From Alectoria sarmentosa (taxonomy: Eukaryota; Ascomycota; Lecanoromycetes; Lecanorales; Parmeliaceae), in the NCBI GenBank assembly GCA_009733775.1, contig WOGZ01000051.1, forward strand, positions 86,265 through 150,264: a stretch of DNA of 64,000 nt, written 5' to 3'. The first letter of the stretch is position 1. Every line of letters starts with the position of its first letter. The position numbers and the translations under genes were made by a program. Below the pieces are notes generated by a model that saw only the letters and a program-made list of their open reading frames with translations, had not been told where the DNA came from and made no database searches. This document shows, one piece after another, positions 1 through 11,702 of the stretch.

Positions 1-2111
1 ATGGGCTCCCTGCACCTGCGTATACGACAGGCTTTTACTTTTACCAGACGAGCAGGACGCAGGGATGTCTCATTGGCTGGGGGGGGGGAAAAGCTTTCGC
101 TGCAAGTTACAGCGAGCTAATGTGCCTTTATCACGACGGCAGCTGAAACATGAAAATGTAACATCTGTCACACAGTCCCTGAACGCCATTTGTCTTAGCT
201 CGAGCCGTTGCAGATACCTTGCCGTCTGTGTCTGTGTGTTATCGACGACGGTAGTGATGGTCATCATTTGCTAATAGGCAAGGGCCGCGCTTGGTTCACC
301 ATTTGTTGGACCGTTAGCTCTTCGTAAAGGAGATCACACCACTTTCTTTGCCAAAATTGCTGTCGTTACCGTAGCTGTACATGATAAAAATTTCACCATT
401 GCCTGCGCTTTCGGCCTGTTTGCGTATGTATGGTCGTAGAACGTGGAGAATGATTCTAAGCACCGTGTTATGACTTGGAGAAATCGATACATTGAATGTT
501 ATCCCCCGCCAACATTTACGAATTTCCGCTTTCTTCATCCTCCGTACACCTTCGCTTCCGAAATTCAAAACCTCAGGAGACGCTTCCGTCCCAGACCTTT
601 CCGTCCTAACACCCAACAACACCTCGCAAGAGCTGCCACTTCTCCGTGCCGCCATCGAAGGCAAGTCTCCATCAGGCCTCAGCATCTGCCGCCAGCTATG
701 TCCAGCGCTTCCAGGACTATACGATTTCCGGCTTCTCTAAGGTGGATCCTCATGACCAGACCTGTCCTCCAAGCGGTACACTCCCTCTCCAACGGAACGA
801 CGAGAACAAGAATCTCGGCATCGAGGTCCATGACTCCATGCGAGAATTCAACCCCTCTTCAAACAGGTATCCTGGTTACAAATAGGACTGGGCGACTCGT
901 GAAGCACTGATGATTCATGGGATCCAGAATGAAATCGCTCTCTGGAATGAAGCCGAAGCAGTGAAAAAAAGGGACCCTTTACCGCCATGGCTGGCAGGCG
1001 GCGATCATGGCTATGCTGGAGCAATGTATCGGGGTCTACGGCCTCGCCTCCCAAGCATTGTCTAGACGCTCGCTTTGGCTGCATCAGACGGCTGATGTGC
1101 AGAAGCCCGTTTACTACTGGCTGACGATGCGAGTATCAGAGGCCTTCTCCAAAGCTTCATGTGAGCAGGGCGCGGGCTCGAATGGTTGAAGATTATTCGA
1201 AGGCTTGATAGGGGTCCCTGTTCCGGGAAATGGTGGTATCACTTCTTGGTGCTTTGAGGATGAGAGCAGGTATGTGAGGGCTGGGATTGACTCAACATGC
1301 TCCTGGTAAAGCGGTGAGACATCATAGTCAGCGAGTTCGCAACTGTTTCGCGGACGCAGTCGACTGGCTTTACGATACCATTGAGTGGAAGCAGAGATAT
1401 ATGCTGCGGGACTGGACCAAGCGCGAGGAATCGAGGCGAGCGGGATAAGGGGTCAGAGAATTTGCGAAAGAATATCCGTTGAGAAATGGGCCTTGAAAAA
1501 GATGGCTTTGGCAAGGTAGGCGGCGGGCAGGATTTTCCTTGGCTGGTTTGAAGATGTGTGATCATTAGAAGGAGTCGTCTATCAAACCGACATCTCCACT
1601 CCTTTACTTCCGCAGAACAACTTCGCTCTTCTGATCCATTGAGCGTACTCATCGTCCCCCCTCCATCCCCACCCCCATGCACCAACACCAAAAAACACCC
1701 AAGTAAAAAAGAAGCCTGAACCTAGAAACGCAGCGAAGAACAGGGGAACGGGACTGGGTACGGCCATCCTTCAACCTGGGTCTTAGACCTCGTGACGGAG
1801 CAATGGAAGACGGAAAAGAGAACACGCGTCAGTGAAATCCGGAGGAGTTTGGCCGCAGCAATGTATGTCTAAATATAGTGATAACCCAACAGGGTGTGAA
1901 AGGAAACATGCCTACCATACCACCTACCCAGAACATTGCTCTGCGGGAACTCCAAAAGCAATGCCCATCACGCTATCCGTATGCTCCGTCGTCTGATACT
2001 GCCATAAGCTTCCTGCCATGACTGTGTGTGGTGTTACGAACCAGAAGAACTATTCGTCCAATCCAACCTCATCATGACAAATCTGGCGTCACCCAAGAGT
2101 TGGTTTTCCTC
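1..2111. other. Intergenic stretch with no firm gene; possible decayed coding sequence at about 700-1560
   Basis: No open frame here looks like a recognisable protein. On the + strand from about 700 to 1560 there are patches with coding-like composition (for example around 900-1060, a frame reading ALMIHGIQNEIALWNEAEAV). They are broken by stops and would need several frame changes, as expected for a decayed gene. I cannot name the family. A 61-codon hydrophobic frame on the - strand at 1767-1582 has no other support. The end of this stretch, next to 2112, is probably the 3' UTR of the F-box/WD40 gene. Confidence 0.35.
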
Positions 2112-4304
2112 TCAATCAGTCATTCCTTCACTCTCCTCTCCACCCGTGCTATACGCGTCAATCATATCGCTCTTGTGATCGTCCTCTTCCTCAACATCAG
2201 CCATGTCCTCGTCCACAATTTGCCCCACTTCCACTCTCATTTCGACCGCTCTTTCCCCTTCTTGTCCCTCTACGTCTTCAGGTGGTGGCGTGAAGTCCCA
2301 CACTTCCATTATGGTCCGCCCTGCTCTACTAGCCATCACAACACATCTTTCACTCTCGAATGCGACCCTCCACACAGCTTCTGCTGGTTGGCTTAGCTCT
2401 CTGATTTGTCCTCCCGTTTTTGTGTCCCAGATCTTGACTCTGCCATCGCTACCACCACTGACAATCCGTGCGTCGTCGAACTGTAGAGAAGTGACACTAT
2501 TGTCGTGGGCCGCAAGACGGTGGATAGGAGCGTTGGTGATGAGTGACCAAACGCGGACAGAGCCATCAGAGCCTCCTGTCACGAGCGTATTACCACGCAT
2601 CTGAAGTTGACCGACCAAGGAGGTATGGCCTTGAAGGATGGCTTGACAGGTACTGCGTGGATCAATCGGTCAGCTGCTGCGTCCACAGGCAAGATGGGGA
2701 GATCAGGTATCATACCCGTCTTGCGGATTCCATATCCTGACACTTGTGTCCAAGCTACCTGTCGCAATTCTGTGTCCGTCAAAGGCAATGGCGTAGATCT
2801 GGCTGAAGTGACCTTGCAGGGTGCGCAGACATTGTCCGGTTGGAATGCTCCATATCTTTGCGGTAGTGTCGTAACTTCCTGACACAACAAGATCTCCATG
2901 AATCTCCAAGCAGCGAACGCTAGCTTGATGGCCCATGAGAACGTTCGTGCATGCGCCAGTAGTCAAGTCCCACACGCGCAACGTAGTATCTCTCGAGCCA
3001 GAGATTGCAGTTCTCGCGTCCGACATCTTGAGACAACGAACGGTGGAAGTGTGACCCCGTAAAGTGTGTACACTCGTCCTGTGTAGACGAGTCAGCACTG
3101 GATCTGACCTCGCCTCCTGCTCGACTTACCCAGTAGCCATATTCCATACCCTGACATCTCGATCACACCCACCACTGACCAGTATATCTTCCCAAGGGAC
3201 CATCGCCCAGACGCCCATCTGATGTCCCAGCAGGGTTCTCTGATGATCTCCTCGAGTATTGAAGACATGAATCTTGGCATTGTCGAGGGCGACAACTATG
3301 TACTTTTTCGTCAAATGCAAGCTTGTCACTACGCCTTGATCAGGGTGGATGTGTCTCGCGGTCATCAGACCTCCTTTTCTCCAGGCCGATTCCACCAAAT
3401 ACCTGTGCTTGAAGTGTGACCGATGAGTAGTGTTGGGTCTGGGTTTCCTTTGTTTTCGGGAGCCTGGAGTGGGTACCGAGTCGGAAGGAGTAGCGACAAC
3501 TTCCGGGTTCTCATCGATAGCTGACATGTTATCAAGTACACGGCTGGGCGACGCTGAGCGCAGATGTTGATTGTAGAGGATTTGACTGACTGATGCGGCT
3601 GAGTTGTTCATACTTGAGCCGATCGAGTCGCTGGACATCCTACGGAATGCATGTTTCTCACACAATGTTTTCCAAGCTGAATCGTCGCTCACAATCTCCC
3701 GCCATCTCCTCGAAACCTGTGAGGCTCGAACAAAGGTTCTGGGGTCGTCGACGAATTCGAGTATCTGTAACATATTAACCAAAATACCGCAGCCACTACC
3801 TAGCATGAATTATCATACCCTAAAGCAGAGTTCGTTCGGTAATGCCTTGAACGGATCTTTTTTCAGTCTTGGACTGACGATCTGGTGCAAGAAGCTCAAA
3901 GTATGGTTATCGCACTCATCCACCAGAGATCTCAACCAGTTCTCTTTTGCCGTAATATCCAACACCCGAAACAAGTTCCGTGCTTCCTCCAGGATTGGAT
4001 CCTCGACGTCGTCCAGGGCGAGGTGCCAAGAAGTGGGTGATCTCTGATGTGGAGTTGGACTCGGTGCGGGTGTCGGAGGGGAAGCAGGGGCGGAAGGTAA
4101 GAGAGGGTTTGGAATGGATTGTGGCATCGTGGAAGTGGTATTTGGCGTCAGCGGCGGTTTTGGATGGTTATACTGCATCGAGTCTTTCTTTCGTGAGAGG
4201 CGTGAACCAAGGGTCACTGGACCCGAAGAACGTCTGGCATGCATAAACATGTCGTGATCTGGGTCTGAAGCCGCTCGGCCATTATTCCTGTACTTAAAAT
4301 CCAT
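2112..4304 (-). CDS. F-box/WD40 protein, Cdc4-like substrate receptor of an SCF ubiquitin ligase
   Basis: Predicted 674 aa from four exons: 4304-3819, 3764-3130, 3078-2716, 2652-2112. All introns are GT-AG (51-63 bp) and the frame is continuous. The N-terminal ~150 residues are low-complexity (Pro/Ser rich). The F-box, LPNELCFR then ILEFVDDP, is split by intron 1. At least seven WD40 blades follow (e.g. LLGHQMGVWAM, LRGHTSTVRCLKM, LQGHTSLVGQL, with VRVWN/VRIWN strand ends). F-box proteins of this type bind Skp1 through the F-box and phosphorylated substrates through the propeller, marking them for degradation. The sequence between F-box and blade 1 resembles Cdc4/Pop1 rather than MET30/SconB. 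The acidic tail after the last blade is typical. The start chosen (MDFKYRN) is the most likely one, though the frame stays open with an ATG as far as 4550. Which Cdc4-type orthologue this is remains inference. Confidence 0.88.
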
Positions 4305-5715
4305 ATCCCATGAAGCTGACTTGTAGAGTGTGATCGTGCACGAGGTAGAGCTAATGTCTATGTACGGGTGTGACAAGTGATGCGGTGATTGTCCTGGTCT
4401 GCTGATGATGTCGCTCCAGAAAGATTGCTGTGTCTCAGAAAAGAATAATGGGCCAAACCAGTGCAGGTTCCAACAATGAAGTCTTTCACCTCTGATCCTC
4501 AATCCAAGTTTTCCAAGCTGGGTGGTCAGCAAAGCTGATCGCTTGAGCAATCCTTGAGCAAGAAAGCCGAGGAAAGAAGCAATCGCAGGATGAGGGGTAA
4601 GAGGGTAAATGTTTTATTCTTCTCAGGTCCAGGTACAAGGTTTTATAGTACATCGGTACCTAAATGTTTCTGGGTAAAACGACCAGCTGGGAGATGTCAT
4701 GCCCGAGGTCGTCCAGTCCTTGATGCGCTTGGCGAGCGGAGAGTTCTGGCGGCTGGAGGAGTGGCGCGGCGTTCCTCGGGGAAATTGGAAACTGCAGGGG
4801 GGTTTGGCTCGGCGGGGTTTTTCTAGGCGTCTTGAGTCTTCCTCCTTCCTTTTCCGTCTCAGGTACCTGATGCAGAACGTCAATACCTTTCAACAGTTAA
4901 TGGCTGGTACACCACTTCCAAAGCAGACAGGAATAGATCAGTCTGGACCCTGAGAGCCCACAGACTTGAAAACAAAGAGAATAAAAAGAAGAGAGAGCTG
5001 GCCAGAATGTCCAGAACAGAAACTCGACTTATTCCAGATGGCGTCCACCAAAAAGGGTTGTGAAACTGTCTAATGAATATTGAAGGCAAGGTCAATACTA
5101 CTTTGAGAATGAACAACAGGGATGGTGGAACGCCCTTAGATGATGGGACTGTTGCCTGCTGCAGTATCATGCGTTGACTTTGCCCAGATAATAATCAAAT
5201 ATATCTGCAGGAACGTGATGATCCGTGTTACCTCCCTCAACAGTTGTTTTGACTGCCGCCATGGGCACCCTGAATGACTTCAATTGGGGAAGCACGATAC
5301 CCCAAGTCAATCTGCTTTCCTGTCTGCAATAATACAATTGATCAGCTTCCTATCTATGCACAAATATTACTATGTAAGTCTTGTGTATCTGATTGCCTTC
5401 GCCTTCTGAATCTTCATATGTGATCAAGGATGGCAGTGTTGTAGTAATCGACCCCGAAGTGTTCAAGAGTGAAAACCTCCCTTATTCACACGATTTATAC
5501 ACGTAGGGCGCTCCTATCCGCAAACCACCACCCAGCTCGCACGATTTTTCAACGAAACATTCCTCTTCGCCGATACGCTACTCCTCGCCCAGACGCTTCT
5601 TACACCCAAGAGTGCCCAGGGGATGGACTTTTCCTACATACCAACGGAATACGCTGGGTACACTGATCTTGAATTCACCTTACCGCGGACAGTGAACATC
5701 CACCACCACTACGAA
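4305..5715. other. Intergenic region between two divergent genes
   Basis: This 1.4 kb separates the F-box/WD40 gene (-) from the MARVEL gene (+) and should hold both promoters and 5' UTRs. Several small open frames are present, but none has a family signature or splice pattern. I see no repeats or RNA gene. Confidence 0.5.
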
Positions 5716-6525
5716 ATGCGTTTCAAGACGACAGGCCAGACCATCTCGCCATCCTACCTCTTCAACGTCCGTATCCTCCAGGTCGCGCTGGCTCTCGTCT
5801 ATCTCGTACTACTATGCTACTCAGGTGTCCACCATGGCTGGTGGCTCAATCTTCGTCAGCCGTTGGGCTTCGGCAGTGCGTGTTCTCCTTCTCCTCATCA
5901 CTCTTTGTATGCACTTTTCGAACCCTTCACAGCAGTGTTTGGCGAAGAGTGGTCCCCATTCTCCTACCGCCTGTACGATCCACAGTCACCAAATCATGTC
6001 ATTGCACGGCGTTCCTCCAATGCTCAGCAGTCCGCATGGAAATCCAAGAGAGCGAGACCGCCACATCGCCAGCAGACCGCTGTTCTCGTGCCACTGCTGA
6101 CTTTGCCCAGTCTCAGCATCGCTCCTGACCATCCTAGTCGCCATGCCCGACATTCTCAAACGAGATTTTACGCTCTCGAATACGCTCTCGACCTACCTGG
6201 TCCATTTCCTCCGCGTGCTTTTCGAAGTCATTCTCATCGCACTCTGGTCCGCCGCCTTCGTCACCATGTTGCTACCCAAAGGCAAGGATTTCAGATTGCT
6301 CTTCAACAGGCCACCGTACGTCCAATGGAACTGTGCGGCTGTGTTTGCTGCGATTGAGTTGTAAGCAAACTCCCCTTTACGTTGCTTGTAACGAAAAGCG
6401 TGACGGTCGTTGGAAGGGCGAAACATCAGGTCTTGATGCTGATAGAATGTTGCAGGCTTGTGTTTGTCTGGACTATGATGCTCGTGCTGCAGGAGAAGTA
6501 CAGGGTTCACGGTGGGTCTGCTTAG
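5716..6525 (+). CDS. Small four-helix membrane protein with a MARVEL-like domain
   Basis: Predicted 159 aa from exons 5716-5875, 6111-6360 and 6456-6525. Intron 1 (235 bp) has donor GTGCGT, a CTGAC branch point and acceptor CCCAG. Intron 2 (95 bp) has GTAAGC and TTGCAG. Joining them gives one intact frame with four hydrophobic segments at roughly residues 18-38, 53-64, 83-103 and 123-147. The N-terminal motif RILQVALALVYLVLLCYSGV and the following HGWWLNLRQPLGFG are characteristic of fungal MARVEL-like proteins. These integral membrane proteins are thought to act in membrane apposition or vesicle trafficking. An in-frame ATG lies 31 codons upstream (5623); I prefer 5716 because the MRFKTTGQ start fits the family better. 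The precise role is unknown. Confidence 0.82.
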
Positions 6526-7021
6526 ATATGCCCTCCCTTAGAGGGCCGTTGCTGAAATGTCCAGTCTAGGCACCAGTGGTGTTTGAGCTAGGAGTCAGCT
6601 ACGAAGGGGTTGCGTCTACTGCCATTCCTGGAGTAAATATCTGATGGGGACGATAGCTTTGTCTTTACGACCTGTCGTGTCGCTGGTCTTCCCCGTGGGG
6701 CTTCAATGATAGAATGTGGAGCGTTGATGTTTTCAGGATGTTAATGAGAGCAATCGGTCATAGCTCGTGCTGTGCTCTATCAATATCATTCCATTGTCTA
6801 CATGTCACATCTTCTCTCCGTTTTCGTTTCCCGGTCTGAATATCCGGAGCTCTCTTCTTTCGAAGGTCCACATTGTCGAAGCCCTTGTTGTTAAGTAAGT
6901 CGTGTCTCACCATGTCATGATGGGCACTCATAATAGAAAACACAGGATCATATAATCGCCTGCTTTCTCATTGGGCTTTTGATACATTGCTCTACCTTCC
7001 TAGTCCCCTTCCCTCAAACTG
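6526..7021. other. Intergenic region between convergent genes
   Basis: About 0.5 kb between the 3' end of the MARVEL gene and the 3' end of CCT8, which face each other. It should contain both terminators. Nothing else stands out. Confidence 0.5.
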
Positions 7022-8861
7022 CTAATCCTCATCCCAATCCGGATTCTGCCCACCCGGGGGTTTCGGCCCTCCAGCTTGCCTCGCTACGATGATCTGATCC
7101 ACACTCAGCACCGTCCTCGCGGCCTCCGTCGCCAGCCTAATAGCCCACTGCTTTGACACCAGCAGATCGAGGATCCCTTCTTCCTTCGCATCTAATGTTC
7201 CCGTACCGTCGTCGTTCTCCACGTCCACACCCATCGTCCAATCCGGCTCGTCCTCTTCGTCGTCATCTTCATCTTCGTCACCGTCATCGTCGTCATTTTG
7301 GTTGGAGGAAGATTTGTGATGGGCAGCATATAAGGTTGCAAGAACCTCGGTAGCGTCTAGACCAGCGGACTCGGCGAGCGTGCGGGGAATGACTTCGAAC
7401 GCTTCCGCATACTTCTTGATGGCATACTGTGACAACTCAGGCGTCCTTTCCCCAAACGCTGATATCCGCTCAATCAATTGCATTTCTGTAGCACCGGCTC
7501 CGGGTACCAGTTTGGGATCTCTCGTAATAGCTTTCACAACATTAACACCGTCATCGATCGCTCTCTCAATATCGTCGAGATGGTTTTGTGTAGCCCCTCT
7601 TATGACTAGCGTAGCTGTCCGAGTAGCGTCGTTTTCTTGCCTGAATACTGTAACGCGGTCTCCGCCTATCTCCAGCGTTTCGACTATGTCGACTTTACCC
7701 ATCTCATCCGGCATTGGTGCGCCGAGACGAGCGAGGGGTGTGGCGCCCACGACGCGACAAAGACGGCGGAGTTCAAACTTCGAAAGGACTTTGACGACAA
7801 GAATGCCGAAGCGGTTGAGGTAGTGAAGTGCTAATTCTCCCACGGTTGAGCCTGCTACGACTACTCGTAGGCCCGAGTCATGTAGCTCTTTGATGATAGT
7901 TTCGAGTTGGCTTTCCTCCCCTTTGGTGAAATCCATCATCTCCTTCGCATTGTGCAACAGCACCGTTCCCTTCGTCTCTGTCTGGCTTGTATCAATCGGA
8001 CACGAGAAAACGCCCACCTTTGCCTTCTTAGCCTTCTTGATGCTTCCGTCTGGCTCGCGGCCGAATACCATGCCTTTGACCACTTTTGACTGTTCGAGGC
8101 TGCCGCCCATGATTTTCACGACGCGGATGTTGTCGACGTTGAAATTTACGGCCTGTTTGGGAAGGACAGCGAGGACGGCTTCGGCGACCATGTCGGCGAG
8201 GAAGTCTTCGGAGCCGGATTGTTTGGAGGCGATCACTGTGCGGATGGCTTTGGCGAGTTCGGGGTGGGAGCGGAGGTCTTTTACCGAGTCGACAACGAGC
8301 TCTGCCGGAACATTAGTGCAATGCTCCATTCATCGCCGTATCAACTTGTTTCTGCAAGCACACATACGGTCCAAACACCTCAATGCCTCCTTCTGTGCCC
8401 TCTCAAACCCCTGCACCACATCACTAGTCTTCAACCCCATCCTCAGCAGCTCCTCGGCCTTTTTCAACATCTCCCCACACAGCACTATCACCATATTCGT
8501 AGCATCGCCCATCTCCGCTTCTTGCTGTTGACTAGCCATTACTATGAGCTTTGCTGCAGGATGCACAACATCGAGTTCTCGTAATATGGAGGCCGCATCG
8601 GAGGTCAGTATCATCTTTTGCAAATGATTGATGACGATTTTATTCCGGCCATAGGGACCAAGTGATGTTTGCACCGTTTGGGCTATGGCTCGACATGCTT
8701 CTATGTTCCGTATTACAGCACCGTCTTCGGATTCGTAGCTGGAAAATAATCAGTCGAAGGTCTTATTGGAGGTCTTATGCTGAGGCACTGAAAAAGACAT
8801 ACTTTTGGTATCCTTGCTTGAAGAGACCACCATTAGGCGCACCGGGCATAGAAAGAGACAT
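7022..8861 (-). CDS. CCT8: T-complex protein 1 subunit theta (CCT8)
   Basis: Predicted 569 aa from exons 8861-8803, 8738-8368 and 8301-7022; yeast Cct8 is of nearly the same size. CCT8 is one of eight subunits of the cytosolic CCT/TRiC group II chaperonin, which folds actin, tubulin and many WD40 proteins in an ATP-driven cycle. Visible chaperonin signatures are TSLGPYGRNK near residue 45, GDATNMV in the ATP site, the theta-typical LVVDSVKDLRSHPELAKA and VASKQSGSEDFLADMVAEA, VDNIRVVKIMGG, and GAGATEMQL in the C-terminal equatorial domain. A highly acidic D/E insertion lies near residue 470 and the tail ends GGQNPDWDED. Introns are 64 and 66 bp. The assignment to theta rather than another subunit rests on the VDSVKDL and NFNVDNIRVVKI segments. 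Confidence 0.96.
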
Positions 8862-9119
8862 CTTGGTGGGCTACAAGAAGTGGAGAAGAACAGATTTGGA
8901 GGACAGCTTGCGAGGCACCAGAGAATTATGTTCTTGGCACCATGCAATCTTTTGGAACGCGGTAGTTAGCGCGACTGCAGATCTCGGCTGCCGTAGCAAA
9001 ACCCTAGTTACTGTGATGACTTTTTGTCAGGGTTTGCTGAAAGAAGAGTGTTTGATACGAGTACTTACTTGTCAAGCCATATCCTCAATCGTCTTCACGA
9101 ATCCTTCCATTCCCCCGCC
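8862..9119. promoter_or_regulatory. Shared divergent promoter region between CCT8 and the methyltransferase-like gene
   Basis: The 258 bp between two divergent start codons must hold both core promoters. I see no obvious TATA box or known activator site. Assignment as a bidirectional promoter is from geometry only. Confidence 0.45.
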
Positions 9120-10143
9120 ATGGCCTTTCCCCTGCCCATTCCTCCACTTCGTCTCTTCGAAATCGATGATCAATCTTGGTACTGAACCTCTACCCCATCC
9201 CGTTCTTACCAATAAATACCAACTCAATTCTAGGTTTCCCGCTCCTTTCCGCGCTTTCGTCCAAGCTGGTCTCACTTTCTTCTGGGAATACAAAGCCCCA
9301 ATCCTCCAGCCCGCATCCCCGGCCTCTCTCGTTGCCCGTACGCTCCAAACCGTCCTCGGCCCGTCCATTGCCGACTATACGTTTGTCGATTTTTGCTCCG
9401 GTGCCGGCGGACCTACGCCGTTCATAGAGCAGGAGGTCAACAAAGCCTTCAAGAAATTGAGTGATGGTGGGAACATACTCGTACGGAACGAGGACACGGG
9501 GGCGAACGGGCATATGAATGGTTCAGGAGACGGAGGGCGAGGAGGTGGGGTGGACTTCGTGATGACCGACATCCACCCCCATTTGCCAGAATGGGTGAAA
9601 GCCAGCAAAAAGAGCAAAAACCTGCACTACGTCCCCTCCCCCGTCGACGCAGCCAATGCCCCGCACGACTTGCTCTCGATGGCCGGCACGCAGGAGAAGA
9701 ACAAGAAAATATTCCGCCTCTTTTCCCTTGCTTTTCACCACTTCCCCGACCCCCTCGCCACTCGAATTCTGCACAACACTCTCACACATTCGTCCGGCTT
9801 TGCAATTTTCGAGCTGCAGGATCGCGACTTGGGTAGCATATTTACGATATTGGGCATGTTTCCGTTGCTGTGGGCGGGAAGTTGGTATTGGTTTTGGGGC
9901 GATTGGGGGCTACTTTTTTGGACTTATGTGGTACCGGTGGTGCCGTTCGTGTTGGTGTTTGACGGGGTGATTAGTTCTCTGAGGACAAGGCGGGAGGGGG
10001 AGGTTTTGGAGTTGATTAGGGAGTGTGGGGCTAGTACGGAGGGGTGGAGGTTTGAGACAGGGAGGGAGGTACATACGTGGACAGGGGGAACGATGAATTA
10101 TTTTATTGGGATTAAGAAATCTGGTGGGAAGAAGATGCAGTGA
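9120..10143 (+). CDS. Fungal conserved membrane protein with an S-adenosylmethionine-methyltransferase-like motif
   Basis: Predicted 322 aa from exons 9120-9178 and 9234-10143. The 55-bp intron (GTACTG..TTCTAG) splits a Trp codon, and splicing gives an intact N-terminus MAFPLPIPPLRLFEIDDQSW followed by FPAPFRAFVQ. A motif-I-like strand, YTFVDFCSGAGGPTPFIE near residue 80, resembles the SAM-binding loop of class I methyltransferases. A second acidic strand VDFVMTDIHPH follows. After that comes FHHFPDPLATRILHNTL, as in methyltransferases, and then two hydrophobic segments near residues 235-275 that suggest membrane anchoring. The substrate cannot be deduced. The frame also stays open far upstream of 9120, but that part lies over CCT8 exons. 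Confidence 0.8.
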
Positions 10144-10317
10144 TAGGTACAGAGACGTTTCTTCGCCTAAGACAGCTAGCCGGGATGTGAAATTGTATGG
10201 CCCATAATCTATGTAATCTATGATATAAACTCGCTGAGATGCTGGGACGGCAGAAAGAAGCGGTATACGGTCGTATTAAGCCACCATTCGTCTGTATCGA
10301 GCATCATCTCAGGTGAC

Positions 10318-11702
10318 TCAGTCAACGTCTTCAGTGAGAAGACCGTCTATTGTCGCTTTTGGCCTCCGTAGTATCATCATCTCCAGCGAGATACCCGGCC
10401 CAAATGCACAAGCAACCACATGCTCCCTCCCCTCTCCCAAATTCCTTAGAAGGTCCATGACTGCCATTATCGTCGCGCTGGAGCTGTTGCCACAACTCAC
10501 GTAGATTTCGTAACTTGCTCGTAGATGATCCACAGTCAGGTTCATTGCTTGTTCAACGCCAGTAATGATCGTTGAACCTCCAGGATGGAGCGCCCAGTCG
10601 AAGTCACTAGCCACAGGAGATTTGCCATTCGTATGCAATGCTGGGATTGATTTCAAGAGGTCTTGAAAGGCTGGAGATACTGCAGCGGCGGCCATGGCTG
10701 GTACGCGAGGTGTAAGGACGACCTTCCAACCTTGAGAAAAATTAACTTTCAGATACACTGAATCTGACCATGGATACTATACGAACCCAAAGGGTCGACG
10801 TCGAAGCCCAAGTCTTTATCCGTGTCCTCCAGTATCTCATGCTTCCAACCCAGGAGCTCATAGACCGGCGTGAGGACATCATGTTCTTCTCCAATACCAT
10901 TGCTCAGGACGCAGGCCGAGGCACAGTCGCTGAACAGACAGACCCCGATTCGTGTCTTCTGCTCCTTGTCGATCGAATCCAACTCTGACCGCACCATGAC
11001 ACTCGACAATTCGCAAGCGAAGACTAACACTCGTGCAGGCTTCTTTCGAAACGATGACCCTAGTGCCAGGTTTGCGGCTGCCCGTATTGCTGCGAGCCCC
11101 CCTGAGCAGCCTATACCGTGCAGCAATACCTTCTCCACACCGGCCCGTAGTCCTAGCTCTTTTGTAACGTAGTGATCAAAGCCAGGGTTGGCAGAATTCG
11201 TACATGTTGTAGAGACAACATGTGTAATTTCGTCCACGTTCCCACCCCATTCTTCTATGGCTTTCTTGCATGCTTTGACGGATAAGCCAACGCCTTCTTT
11301 ACGGAAGAAGTCATTGAGCTCGGAGATGCTGGGGGCAGTGGGCTGATTAACGAGAGGATGATCGATGTCGCCGACGGCAGCACGAGCGTCGATGCCAGTG
11401 TAGCGATTGATAGAGAGAACCTTTTTGAGCCTGGGACAAAGCTTTTGTCAGCATGAAGGAATGATAAGCTTGACGGGCAATTGAGAATTGAAAGCCATTG
11501 CGGGTCAGGGATTAGGAAAGTGAGATCTGACAGGAAAGCCTCACGCTGTTGACGGTGGATAGAACCTGTTGGCCAGAGTCTCTAGGGCTTCCGGTCCCAC
11601 TCTGAAAGGCGGATATTCTGCACCCAGACCAAGGATAGAAAGGTTGAGACCGCTTTCAAAACGATCGTGTGTGGTAGTGCCGTTGACTGCTGTAGGTGAC
11701 AT
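10318..11702 (-). CDS. Type III polyketide synthase (chalcone synthase-like)
   Basis: Predicted 397 aa, the usual length, from exons 11702-11566, 11430-10787 and 10730-10318. Type III PKSs are homodimeric ketosynthases that condense an acyl-CoA starter with malonyl-CoA extenders. Fungal members mostly make alkylpyrones, alkylresorcinols or resorcylic acids. The full catalytic triad is present: Cys154 in GIGCSGGLAA, His309 in WALHPGGS and Asn342 in SCGNSSSAT. The C-terminal CHS signature CAFGPGISLEMMIL is also intact, so the enzyme should be active. Intron 2 (56 bp) has acceptor TCAAG and a less typical donor, GTTCGT. The gene is transcribed divergently from the P450 at 12263, with 560 bp between start codons, which suggests joint control and a shared pathway. 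Product identity is unknown; a lipid-derived phenolic or pyrone is the most likely class (inference). Confidence 0.94.

Noticed and set aside
5876..6110. Frameshift or pseudogene in the MARVEL gene
   Set aside because: An intron with donor GTGCGT, branch CTGAC and acceptor CCCAG restores one intact frame with the expected helices, so no frameshift is needed.
7380..8531. Long + strand open frames over the CCT8 gene
   Set aside because: They lie antisense to clearly conserved CCT8 exons and contain no family signature; they are shadows of codon bias.
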